Of a stretch of DNA of 64,000 nucleotides, positions 46,085 to 58,100 are shown piece by piece; position 1 is the stretch's first letter; each line of letters begins with the position of its first letter. Below the pieces are notes generated by a model that was given only the letters and a program-made list of their open reading frames with translations, made no database searches and was not told the origin of the DNA. This stretch comes from Opisthocomus hoazin (Eukaryota; Chordata; Aves; Opisthocomiformes; Opisthocomidae): contig NC_134454.1 in NCBI RefSeq assembly GCF_030867145.1, forward strand, positions 44,902,320 through 44,966,319. The letters run 5' to 3'. A program made the position numbers and the translations under genes.

Positions 46085-49000
46085 CTGAAAATAAAAACAA
46101 CAAACCAAACATCAATCTCACCTTCTTCCCATGTCACCCACGGCCCACGCGGGTGCTACAGCCACAGCATATACACCCAGGAGCCGAGAGGGACCCTGAC
46201 TACGATGGGGCACCAAGGTCCAGCATTGCCACATGCTGGTCAACGTGGCTGTGGGTGGGCTGTCAGCCATGCTCTGCACAGATGCAGCTCTGCTGAGGAA
46301 CTACGAGGGCAATGTGGAGAACTGCTCGTATGTCTTTCCCCCTACAAAATTTCCGTGCTGAAAGAAATGCAGAGGAGCAGTGAGAAGGATTAGCAAGGGG
46401 TCCCAGCCAGCCTCCGTCTGCACAGCAAGCGGCTCGCTCCTCCTCAGAAAGGCCTAAGTGCGTGTGGTGCTTCCAAAACACTGCCCAACCATCACTGCCT
46501 GAGCAGCAGCAAGGCAAACTCACTGCTTTCCAAGCTTGTCCCAGCTCCCCATGCAGACCTCAGGCAGCAAATAGCCTGGGAAAGTTGGTGTCAGGTCTTT
46601 ATGCCAGGGTGCATGTTGCCAACGCCTAAAATAACTCCCCACCCTTAATGGTACAGAAATGTGCTATTTACAATTAAGGAGATGCTCTGAAAGCCAGTCA
46701 TCATAAACCAAATCCTACTTCCCATTCAAATTAGTTAGATTTCTACTACCCTTTTAAAAATAAACACAGAAGGTCACATAACTTTTCCTTATGGTTCACT
46801 TTTTTTTCCTTTGCATATGTATACAAGGCATACATTTAATGCTTCTGGAAGAGGGGAGGAGCAAAGCACATCCCAGATGAATGTAAAGGGATTTAAAGGA
46901 TGACCCACACCCTGTCTTCACTCGCTCCCTTTTCCTGGATTCCCTCCTTCAGGAAATAAGTAATAGCTGAGAAAAGCCTACAGTAAATTGACTTGAATTC
47001 TTTAGGACACTCAGGATGTTTTAGAATTATTTTCTGAGAAAATAATTTACTATTTATCCATTATTATTATCATTATTATTATTGTTGTTGTTGTTCCTGT
47101 TATTATTTCCCCATTCTAGTTCTTACGTCCAAACTACTTTGGTGAAGAGACCTGCTGGGAGAGACACATTATCCAAGAAACACAGTTGTTGCACGGTGTC
47201 CTCAGTCTTTTTTAGTCTGAAGATGTCAGCAACCAGCTCATTCATCTCCCAGAAGCAGATTTGGGCCCTTGAGTTGTTGACCGCTTTTCTGAAGCATGGT
47301 AACAGTGAAGCTCTTCAACAGAACAACTTCACCTCAGCTAAGGTTCAATCTAATTGCAATTCAGTTACAATCTGCATGCTGTTATCACAGAAACTATCAC
47401 AGTCTTTCATTGTATTGGCTTATAACAAAATGCCACTGTGTCCATATGAATTGCAAGTGCTTTCCACTGTAAAATAAACAATTACATTTCACTAGAAAAG
47501 TACTTGTTAACGATAGCTCAACTAGCAATATTCACTAGACTGGCTGATGGTAGCCTCAGAGAATCATACTCGTATCACTTAACAGCACCACATGCAACAA
47601 AATAAATGATTCTGTAAGTCTTTCTCAAACAGAGTTATCATACTGTACTACCACAGGACAAATACGTTTCTTTCTGTGAAGAAAATTACATGCCAGACTT
47701 AGGACTTTATCAGCCACAGCTCAGCAGCTGTAACTGTCACGACTCTACAAAAGGCAATGGTGCTATACCAGTTCCCCTGGCTGAAGGCACGGACAATGCA
47801 CTCCATCAGCAGAAATCAAACAGGGCATCCTCCACTGTTTCTAATTACTTCTCCTAAAATTATTGCAGTGAACTTAGTATCACAAAAGTAAATCTTTGCC
47901 TCTGACAGGCTAGTGGCAAGGCAATGGGGGCTGTAACATTATTATTTGCCAGAACTCTCAGGGAATGGATATCACTCACAAGCCACTTGAAAGTTAATAC
48001 AAATAACAGCGTAAAAAATTAAAATCTGTTCTCTTCTGGCAGCAAGATTTCCAGGTAGCATCTTTCAGCCACACTACTTTTTTGTTCTCCTCCTGCTCTG
48101 TAGCCAGTAACTTAGAACACACATTCATTTTTTCAGTTAGAAAAATTAAAAGTTGGTTATATATTATAGTAACAAGCCAGCAGCAGCCAGATCCGGCATA
48201 TCTGTGTCACTGCTTCCTGACAGCTCTACAACTCACTCCTCAAAACCTCTTTGTCTCAGCCACATACAGAGGACTAGCCATGAGCTGCAAAGTATGGACC
48301 TCAGCTCGAAATATTAAAAAAGGACCTGAAGAGCCTGTCTGTGGCATATAGTGCATTCAGCATTGCCTTGGTTAGTAACTTCAATACCCTGAGGTCCTGA
48401 GTCTCATGGAAATCAGTTTTATTCCCTCTAAAGCAAACCAGAGGATCCCTACCGCCGCACCGCCAGGTACCACTAGAAAGATAAACCCATTAGCAGTGTA
48501 GGGGCAATCTGGTGATGGCCAAAAGAGCGTTTGCTAAATTACTCAAATAAAGGCAGTGGCACAACGTCAAGAACCACAGCCACGCAGTCAACAATTCAGT
48601 TGCGTCCTTCAGCTGTTTGGCTGATCCTTGTCCTCCCTGCTCCAAGGATTCAGGGAGAAGTTGGGGTCAGCAGCGGTCACCATGGCTTGCCCCTCCTGGG
48701 AAACCTCCCTGCCCACCACCGCACTTTGGGGTTTCCACAGCAGTTAGTGTGGTCTCCTGCAGAGGTCAAGGATCCTAGCACGGTTGAGCACCCTTCCAGG
48801 TCAGAGCAGGGGCTTGCCACCACAGCTCATGTCCCTAGGGTCTACCAAGCTCTGTATGGTCCCTGTGCCACATGTGCAATGAAAAGGGCAATGCTGCGTA
48901 GTAGGCCCCCACCCCTCGATCAGCTTTATGGCAAGGCACACTTCCACTGCCCTCTCAAGCCCCACCACGCAGTGGTGCAGCCCGGGACTCAGGGCTGTAC

Positions 49001-50227
49001 CTCTCACTAGCTCCCCAAGGATAACGCCCTGGGTAAGGCGGTTGGAGTCAATCTCCAATTTTCCTCCGGGAACGTGTAATTCCCAGTGCCAGGAGACAAC
49101 ACGAACTGATGTTAATGGGGATGCCAAAGGGCTTCAGCAACCATCCTCTGTACATCTCCACTACTACACTTTGGTAAGAGTCCCATGGGGAGCTGAGGGC
49201 TTTTACCATCTCATGAGTCACTGGGTACCTTACAGCTAGAAGAAATTTCTATTTTCAAAACAGTGAGCCAAACTGCTCTCAATTTTCACAATATCCTGAA
49301 CTCAAAGCAACAAGTGAGAATAAAGCACAAGCGAGAACAGATTCCGCCACCTAATTCTGCCTACACAAGAGCATACAATGCTACGTGTTTGGCACACTCA
49401 CGGCAGTTCAGCTGGAATCGTGTTTTCCTGCCTCCCAAATATCCACGCACGGGCTTGACTGAAGAGCCCGGACCCCCCTTCACCACCGCCCTCACCTCAC
49501 GCACTGCAGTTCTCCCTGCTCTTCCACACACAGCCACATGCCTTGCCCACCAGCGACAATTATAAGAAAGGCAAAGGGAAATTCAAGAACGCGTCTCTGA
49601 AGCCAAACTTTTGTACACTTTATTTATTTTCAAAGCCTTTCCAGATGAAAAGTAAACACGTGTAATTCATCAGGCACACACCCTGGCAGCATTAAATTTA
49701 AGAACAGAAAAGGCTTTTGAGAACAGCAGCACATTTTGATACGCATTTCCACTCCGAAATTAGGCTGTGCTCGCTGCAAACGAAGTTTGGACAACAAACA
49801 TCTGCTGCAGAACAATGTGTTGGACAACTCAAATAAACTTTAAAATGTTTGGTTTGGTTTTTTTTCTTTCTTTTGAAGTGAATGTGCTGGTAGCTTCCAG
49901 CCTCAGAAAAGCCTTTAACAAGCGGTTATTTTTCTTGGCTTCTGGATTTCAGACATCGGTTCGTGCTTCGCGATTCGGAGCAGCGCACACGCGTACCGCC
50001 CGCAGCAGCTCCCGGCCGGCCCGGTGCCCGCACGTCGAGGGCGGGCACCTTCCCTCATCCCCCTCACCGGCTCCCCGCGCCCCCGACCCCACCGCTCCGC
50101 TCGATAAATCCGCACCGCCGCAGCGACCCGACCTTCCCGGGGCCACCACCGCCTCGTCCGGGCCACTCCAAGAACATCCCCGACGTGCCCGCGGCGTGAC
50201 CGTCCCGCTCGGGAAGCACTTACTCAC
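46085..50227 (-). other. S1PR3: S1PR3 5' UTR intron (inferred)
   Basis: Inferred 4.1-kb intron from donor GTGAGTAAG at 50,227 to acceptor TTTTCAG at 46,085 (minus strand). It contains a TTA/TTG microsatellite near 47,060-47,095 and a GC-richer block at 48.4-49.2 kb that may be an old repeat. No other gene is recognised. Confidence 0.6.
47061..47095. repeat. (ATT)n(GTT)n simple repeat
   Basis: ATTATTATCATTATTATTAT followed by four GTT units; a compound trinucleotide microsatellite in the S1PR3 intron. Confidence 0.85.
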
Positions 50228-50600
50228 GGGTCTCGGGCTCTGCCCGGCCCGCCGCCGCCCCGACCCCGTGAGCGAACCGCCGGCTCGGCGGCCCTCCCGC
50301 TCCCCGACGGCAGCCCGCGCGGCAGGCGGGGCGGCCCCGCTCCCCCAGCCCACCGCGCCCCACCCGACGGCCGCCCCGACCGGGAGAGGGGGGGAAGCGG
50401 GGGTGCGGGCAGGGCTGCGCCGGCCGAGAGGAGAAGTACCTGCCGCGTCCCCCCGCCGCTCTGCGGCCGCCGCATCCGACCTCACCGGCTGCGCGGCGCC
50501 GCTCGGCCCCCCGGGCTGCGCTGGGCCGGGCCGGGCCGGGCCGGGCGGGGCTGGGATCGCCCCGGCCCTGCCCCCGCCGCCGCTCCCCGGAGCCCGCCCC
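50228..50600 (-). other. S1PR3: S1PR3 untranslated first exon (approximate)
   Basis: The 3' end is set by the donor CCC|GTGAGTAAG at 50,228/50,227 on the minus strand. A second good donor, CAG|GTACTT, is at 50,440/50,439 and would give a shorter exon. The transcription start cannot be fixed by eye; the upper limit given is only a guess within the CpG island. Confidence 0.45.
50523..50550. repeat. (GGGCC)n repeat with GC box
   Basis: Four consecutive GGGCC units plus a fifth GGG, running into GGGCGGGG. Five spaced G3 tracts on the + strand could fold as a G-quadruplex near the S1PR3 start region. Confidence 0.85.
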
Positions 50601-50935
50601 GCGCGGGTCCCCCCGCCCGCCGGCCCCTCCGGGCTCCGCTCTGCCGCCACCCCCGCCCCGCGTCCGTCCCCCCCGGCCCGCCCCCCTTCCGCCCGCCGCC
50701 ACCACCCACCCGCGCCCTGTTCCCGGGGGGAAGCCCCCGCGGGGCCGGCTGCTGCCGTCGGGACACGGCCGCGGGCGAGCGGCCAGGCGCCGCGAACGGG
50801 CGGGCCGGGGTGAGCCCCGCCGCCCGGCATCTGTGACGGCCGGGGGGGAGGGAGGAGGCCCCGGGCAGCCCTGGCCCGGCCCTCGCTGCTCGCACGCCTG
50901 AAGGAGGGTCACCCCTCCTACCCCTGCGCCCCGGT

Positions 50936-51790
50936 TTGGCCCTGCCTGCCTGGTGATGTGGTTTTTTTGCCCTGCCTGACGATGTGATCTTCAGAGACGG
51001 GTGGCACGGGGTGAAGGGTTCAGAAGCTCGGAGGAAAAACACGGCTGCTCTGAGCCCAACCGCTGCCAGTTACCGCGTGTTCTTAGCAGGGCACCTCTTG
51101 ACGGAGTTGCTGACTGAATAGCAGCAACTCAAGGAGAGCGACGGGCACGCAGATCGCCTCAGTGACGGGAGCAGCACTTTGGAAAAAGAAGTTGAAACCT
51201 GGATCCTACAACCACCTCGTTCAAACGTGCTCGTAAGATGCCTGTGGGTACAGCAAAGTTTTCTGTCAGGAAGGGATGTAATGAGCTGGCGAGCAGGAAC
51301 GCTCCAACGGCCTCGCTAAGCGCAGGCAGGCGTGTAGGGTTCCCGAGTCGTCTCGCTGCAGTGTCTTCTTTGGGAGCCTCCTGCCTGGAGCTGAGCATCG
51401 TCACGCTGGGACTCATGCCATGGGCTCGGCTGTCGAGTTGCCTGCGCTGCTGCTCGGTAGAGAAGAAAAGTCCTGAGAGAAAGCAGAACTAGGCTTTTTA
51501 TAGCCAGACGTTTAGGCTGATGTAGCAGAACAGGCTCATCTGCTGAAGATGAGTAATAAAAGTCTTCTGGTTTAGGACCTTGATAGGAAATAAGCACTGC
51601 ACAGGGCAAAATGCTGGTAAAATCACCTTGAAGCTGATGGACACAAAGGTTACGGCCCTACTTAGCTATGGATAGGGCTATACATGTGGTGGTCCTGGCC
51701 TGATCTCCTCACCTCCCATCACTTGCGCTTTATAAAAGCTGCTCTCTTCTGTGGAAGGGGAGAGGAGTGGGAAACTTTCATACCACATAA
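50936..51790. other. Intergenic, upstream of S1PR3
   Basis: Sequence just outside the CpG island; short ORFs only. Nothing recognised. Confidence 0.4.
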
Positions 51791-52115
51791 GGGGGCCTAC
51801 AGGAAGGATGGAGAGGGTCTTTTTACAAGGGTGTGTAGTGATAGGACAAGGGGGAACAGCTTTAAACTAAAAGAGGGCAGATTTAGATTAGATGTTAGGC
51901 AGAAATTCTTCATGATGGGGGTGGTGAGGCAGTGGTATAGGTTGTCCAGAGAAGATGTGGCTGCCCCCCCCGGAAGTGTTCAAGGCCAGGCTGGATGGAG
52001 CTCTGAGCAACCTGGTCTAGTGGAAGGTGTCCCTGCTCGTGGCAGGGGGTTTGGAACCAGATGATCTTTAAGATCCCTTCCAACCCAAACCATGCTAAGA
52101 TTCTATGATTCTATA
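51791..52115 (+). mobile_element. CR1 LINE, short 3' tail
   Basis: The last 325 bp of a CR1 on the + strand: GGGCCTACAGGAAGGATGGA, a coding remnant (KEGRFRLDVRQKFFM, VVRQWYRLSRED) and the 3' UTR ending in ATTCTATGATTCTATAAA. It belongs to the same subfamily as elements A and B at 26-29 kb. Confidence 0.93.
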
Positions 52116-55100
52116 AAAGCACACACTGCTTTTCGGCAGAGGGGACCCCGGGTCTGTGAATTGGTGCTCTCACATGACACAGGAAAGCCTTGTCCAACAG
52201 TTTCCCTGCAAACCACCCTGGGGAGCTCTGCAGTTCTCCTGGTAACCGCTTGCCACTTGTCGTCAAGGCCAGTTCTTGCAGACCAGACGTTTTAGTCAGC
52301 AGCCTCTGGCCTTGCTCTGTGTCCTGCTATTGTTCCTTGTTATTTTCCCTGTATCCTTGTTTTTATTTTACTACCTTTTGGCTACTTGGAGAAGGAAGGC
52401 AGAAGAAACGGTCGTTCTGGTCAGATTATAGTAGGTGAGGGGACGAGAAACTGCCACAAGAAAAGCTTTTTGGCAATGGCGCCAGGAGGTGGCAAACTGC
52501 GCCCTGCTGCCTGTGATGGGTTTGATTTGCCTTCCTCGTTTGGGCTTGCCACCAGTCCGCAGCCCACAGCAAGGCCCCACTGGAGTACAAGGAGATCACT
52601 TTCTTCTGCAGGGGTGCATGAGTGGGCAGCGGCGCATGGATGGCGCAGACCAGACGTTACCTCTGAGATCTTTAATGGTGGCATCTGACATGGTGGTGTC
52701 CGAAAGCCCCTCGAGCAATGCAGTACCACCAGTGAGCGCAGGGGTCCCACGCCCCAGCTCTCCTCTCCATCGTGGGAAACAGACCTCAGCCACGGCCGTG
52801 CCAGAGGTGTGCCCGGCTTGTCAGCAGTCACCGTCGGCGAGCTCAGCCTGCTCGGCAATAGCTGACGCAACCCTCAGGTTCATTTCTGAACATCACACAG
52901 CAGCCTGTGAGACGCACGTACCATACTCAGCGTTCCCCTGAAGCTCTCGACCTTGTTGTAGTACTCTTAAAAGAAATTATATTTCTGTGGGGTAAAAAGA
53001 TTAATGACCAGGTAAGAGACAGAAAGTGAAGGACAGGAACAATGATCAGTTTTCATAGCTGCTGGAGGTTGACAGTTGAATTTCCTCAGGATGAGGAGTC
53101 TGTTCTGCCCTGGAAATTCTTGACTGAGTGGGCAAACAGGATGAATAACGGAAGAGCATTATTTGCTGATGTTACTGGGGGTACTTGACAGTGAAACTGA
53201 AACTGAGGACAAGAAGTTGCTGAGACCTAAAGGTCCCCAGTGATCTGCTGATGAAATGGTGTGCTCATTTCCGTACTGCTAAGTGAGACACAGGAAAAAA
53301 GAATTCTAATGATACACGCACAAATGTACATGGAGTGTTATCACTCAGAAGAGAGGCCTTTGTGGACGCTCCTTCGAAAACATCCCACATTTGTTAACTG
53401 TCAGAGGGAAACAGAGTGCTAGAAATGCTTAGGAAAGGAATGAAGAACGAAATGGAGTACAGGGTTACGCTTTTCCATGAGCACTGCACCTTGAGCACTA
53501 TGGGCAAGCACCATGGTTCCTTTATCTCCTTGCGAGTGCAATAAAACACAAAAAGGCACGAAAGGGAACAGAATAGTTATAAAATTTGTCTCTGCAGGGA
53601 AAATGCGGACTGGCTAGGTCTGATCGATGATCTGAGGAAAGGCAAAACCCACAATGAATCAAGACAGAGTAGTTTAAAATAAAAGGAAACAAATTTCAGC
53701 CGCTGTGCCGTTGAATTGTGGAGAGAAAGGGAGCAAGTGGTTGAACAAACCAGATGGAGAAAAGGCCCATCCGTGGCAGCTAAATACGGTGTGGCGAAGG
53801 CTGGGGGACACAATCAGGGGCAGTAGGTGCCCTGCACACATCCAGCTCCAAAGTTAGCACGGGCCGAATCCTGTCCGGGGTCTTTTCACCTGGGTTGCAT
53901 GGAGGCATGGTCTCAGCTACGAGGACAAGCCACGGCGCAGGTAATAGCGTGACTATTACCCGCTTCTGCAGGTGCCGAAAAAAGGAGAGGTTTCTGCAGG
54001 GGTTTTGTGCTGGATATGGCAGAGGAAGAGTCAGCAGAGAGACTCGGAGAGTGGCGGCTCAGCTAAAGCAAGGGACTCAGAAAATGACCCAGTCAGGTTT
54101 TCTGGGCGGTCGTGGGCCTCACAGCGCACTGCAGCAGCCCCTAACTTTGATTTTCTGTCATGTGTACAATGTGCAGAGGAACAGGTTAACAACATTTTTT
54201 TACTTCCATATGTGGCATTTGAGCCAATAAATGCAGTGGAAGATGGATGCCAGTGATATAAATGGGTTTTCAGCACATGGTTAAAAGTGAAAAAAGTGGA
54301 TAAAGTATTTCTTTCTACAGACAGATAAAATATGTAAATACGCGATAAAAGCTGAAGTTACCCTCGGATAAAAGATACTGTGGTTTCTGCTCAGACAAAA
54401 CAGATCATGTTTCAAGATTAATATTATCCTTCTCATGTAGTAGTTACAGTTAGGGCCTTGAAGGAATCTCCTTTTTCTGTTAACTGTTTAGGGCATGATA
54501 AAATTTTGGTCATTTATGTCTATCAAGATTCAAAAACCATTAATGCAATGTTTTATGAATGCCTTAGTTAAGATTTCCTCATATTGACTTTCATCCAATG
54601 CTTTACAGGTCTCTCACTGATTTACTTTCGTGGAGTTCCTGAGGGAATGCTCTATCATTTGGAAAATCAGTCATTTATTTTTGACTGTCTTGGTATGTAA
54701 ACAAAATGGTAGCAGGGCAATTTAAAAACTATGACTCAAAACAATATGATATTTATCCGATTATATTATAACATATTTATGCTCTCTACTTTTCTACTGC
54801 TGCTCAGCTATCTTTTTTATATTAACAAGATGTGTTATGCATTGTTATGTCTAGGCGATGGAGTGCTGCAACACATTTTTGTTAGTAACACCATTTCTGT
54901 GCTTATTTCTGTGCCTCCAACTCAGTTTTAAGCTAATATTGAATATATGAATATTGTTTAATTTACAAGTGATTAACAGAGAAAAAATAGTTATTATTTT
55001 GATTTAGTCTAAAATAAAAACAAAAAAAAGAGAACATGTATTTGGAATGCTGTTGAGCCATAGTCTGCAGTGATCTAAATAAATTTGTTTACTACATCAA

Positions 55101-58100
55101 GGAAGTCACCTGTCAGTCACTGTTAAGTATAAGCTAAGAAGATTTTAAAAACTTCAAAAATTATGACTTTTTAAAAAATCTTCATGTGCTTTTATGCCAT
55201 GGCTATGTATTTGTTGAAGTCTTTTGACTTTCTCTGTTTTAAAGATACGTGTTCCTCTGTCTTCAGCAGCAGTAAAGCTGACACACAAACTCTGAATCCA
55301 CCACAGGAATGACTGAGGCCAAGATCTTGCAAATCCTCTTGCCTCAACATTTCTAACATTTTATCAATGTTGTTTGAATCACAGCATCTCATAATGTATT
55401 TGAATTAACATACTTATATTTGGTATCTTTGGAAAATAATATTCTAATTCAAAGCACATTAACATTGCTTTAATCACCGTTTTGGAGTTTGTCTTAGAAA
55501 TGATCAATAACCACAGTAACCAAATACATACACCTCTTACATTCAAATCTACTTTCTGCTCCCTCAGATCATTATTCGGGATGACGAAAATGGAAGGAAT
55601 TTGACTTTTCACAATCTGAATACAAGCTGGTTGTGAAGGCTGTAGCTTTGGACTTGGAACTGTATAACGTAATGGCACTTTTGAGAGGTGCGGTCTTGTA
55701 CATATTGTGCATAAACACAATATATGCCCATAGGACATATTTCAGCGGCATATTGTGTATTAACTAACAGGATCATGTGCGTAGGTAAGCTGAACTCTCT
55801 TTGCTTCTGCAGGTGACACCTTCCTTTATGGACAACAGGGCTGATGCTCAGAGCGTGGCCGGATATTTATTGTTAGCGTTATGTTGAGACAGACTCAACC
55901 CAATGTACAGCGCTGTGTAGATTGCCCATGTTAAAAGAAAGATAGTTATCTTTCTTCTAGTAGTTCCAGCCAGACGTGATGTAAAAAGTGAAATGTAGAG
56001 AAAGGAGAAGGGGAAATGAGTTCTGTGAAACAGCTCCTTGGGTTTCCCCATCTGCACCCTGCGGCTCAATACTCCAGACGAGAAGACCGTACGCCTTACA
56101 TCACTGTCTGAAGGCTTGCCCCTCCTCTCTTTTCTGCACCTTGCTCCCACCCTTCCCCAGTCGCTGTAGTCCCTTCCTGTGCACTGAGCCTCAGGGTACT
56201 GGGAAGAGGCCCCTGGGGTGAGCGGGGCAGCTCCTGGGCAGCTCGCATGAATGCCACCGCTGCAGTATCACCCACAGCTCCTGCAGAGCTCCTGCTCCCC
56301 AGGCTGCCTCCGCAGGACCCTGGCCCAGCCACAGACATCTCTGCCCCGCTGAAAGGTGGGCAGAGCATGTCGGACGCATGGTGCCTGCTGCCGATTTGGT
56401 GGACATAGCACCACGCACACCGTCCCTGGAGGAGTGCTACGCCTCCCTGACACAGCGTTACGTGACGGGAGCAGACTGCCCCATTTTGTCTGTCTTTTAG
56501 CACATGTGTATGTTTTTTTTTTCTGTGGAAACCAGTAGCGATGGCTGAAAGAATGGAAAAACTCAGCTCTCAGCAGAGGTGGCAAAAAGCAGAGTTTATT
56601 CTGTTTGAAGAGAAAAATCACTAAAACCATGGGTGATCTAACTCCTTCTAAACTAGCCAAGGACTATTGTATGATTAAAAACTAAAATAAATTTGAGCTT
56701 TTTGAATGGATTGTACATTAAAAGAATGAATTATAATTAATAGGGAATGTAAGCAAGCAGAGGCTAAGCAGATGTTATCCAATGAAGTTGGAGTTACATA
56801 CACGGATAGTTTCACTGCTGGTCAAGGGTCTTGGTTCAAGACGCAGCCACATTTGCAAGTGAAAATGGCACATCCACAGAATACAGAATTAACACATTCA
56901 GACTTTTTGAATAACTTCAGTATTCAGAATGATAGAGTAACAAAGTGACATTCTGAAGCAGCAGGAGATGAGTTTTGCTTATTATTTTTGCAAGAATTTT
57001 AGCCAGTGGATAAGAATTTCCTTCCATCTAAGATCTGGTCAAGAACTGAGGCAAAGCAGCGAACTTGAATCTCTAGATTTCAGACTGAAAGCTTTCAAAA
57101 AATGATTACAAAGTCTCTGCCAGGACCTTGATACTGATGGTAAAGTCTTCAGAGTAAATGGGGCAAGTTTTTTTCAGAGACAATTGGATCCTCCCGTTGA
57201 TTCAGCGCATTTGAAGCACAGTTCAGGAAAGTTTCCTTCGACTGGAGCAAAACAAAGAGCTAGTTCCTTGGCTGCCATCTGCCATCAAGTATGGTGGCAA
57301 GCTTTATTCACTGAAGCATCGCTTCTTTCCATCAGGGAAGGATGCAACTGCTTAGATTAGGAATCTTGAAGGCCTGGGGCAAGCAAAAAAACCCAGAAAA
57401 AATGAATTTGGCAATGGTTGGGGTCTTGGGATGTCTTGCTGAAAATGGCCCTCTCTTGGGACAGCAAAGAAGTACAAAGAAAGAAGTGAAATTTTTCCCC
57501 TGAGTTTGTGTGGGTACAATATTAATATCTTTGCAAAGTTGGAGGAATGGACTTTATTTCACCATGATGCTCGATGTGCGATGTTTAACTGTTGTAATAC
57601 TGGGGACACTGACATTCTAGCCCTGCTGAGTTAAGCTGAAGCTATTGCTACCTGCAGTTGTTTTATCAACCATTTTCCTGGAAGTGGCTACCTCCTCCAT
57701 ACAGGTAGTCTACAGTTCAGTCTGTTGCTTTAAACCATCAGCGACCTTATTGTACCCTGGGCTGTGGAGCATTGTGTGTTAGGGTGGGTTTAGCATCAAA
57801 CCTGCTGTCCCCTTTTCAAGGGGCTGCAAGAGCTGTTCAAGCAGGTGTGGCCAAGCTGTGATGATGACATCTTTAATGTCTGGGAGCCTGGAGAGGGGCT
57901 GCCCTGCAGGCGGTCAGCCCCACGTGGCCGTGTCCTTGCTCATGGGTCTGAGCAGCGGGCAGAGCAGAAGTGACCTTCCTGCTAATTCTGTTCCATCTAA
58001 CTGTCCCCAAATTCTCTCAAAGCTTATTCTGGAAAATGCAATTGAAGTTCTGTTTTGAGGCTCATCGGCAGTGTGCAGGGACTTGTACGGCCAGTTTCAT

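Larger units (their letters stand above)
49965..50935. promoter_or_regulatory. S1PR3: CpG island, S1PR3 promoter region
   Basis: About 970 bp of very GC-rich DNA packed with CpG, starting abruptly after AT-rich sequence and ending near 50,935. It contains several GC boxes (GGGCGGGG at 50,543-50,550; CCCCGCCC types) and no clear TATA box, typical of a CpG-island promoter. The minus-strand donor sites inside it agree with an untranslated S1PR3 first exon here. Long ORFs on both strands (348 and 293 codons) result from the lack of stop codons in GC-rich DNA. Confidence 0.88.

Noticed and set aside
49767..50830. Long ORFs on both strands (348 codons +, 293 codons -) rich in Pro, Ala, Arg and Gly
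   Set aside because: They fall in the CpG island, where stop codons are rare. Composition is that of GC-rich DNA, all frames are open at once and no domain is visible.
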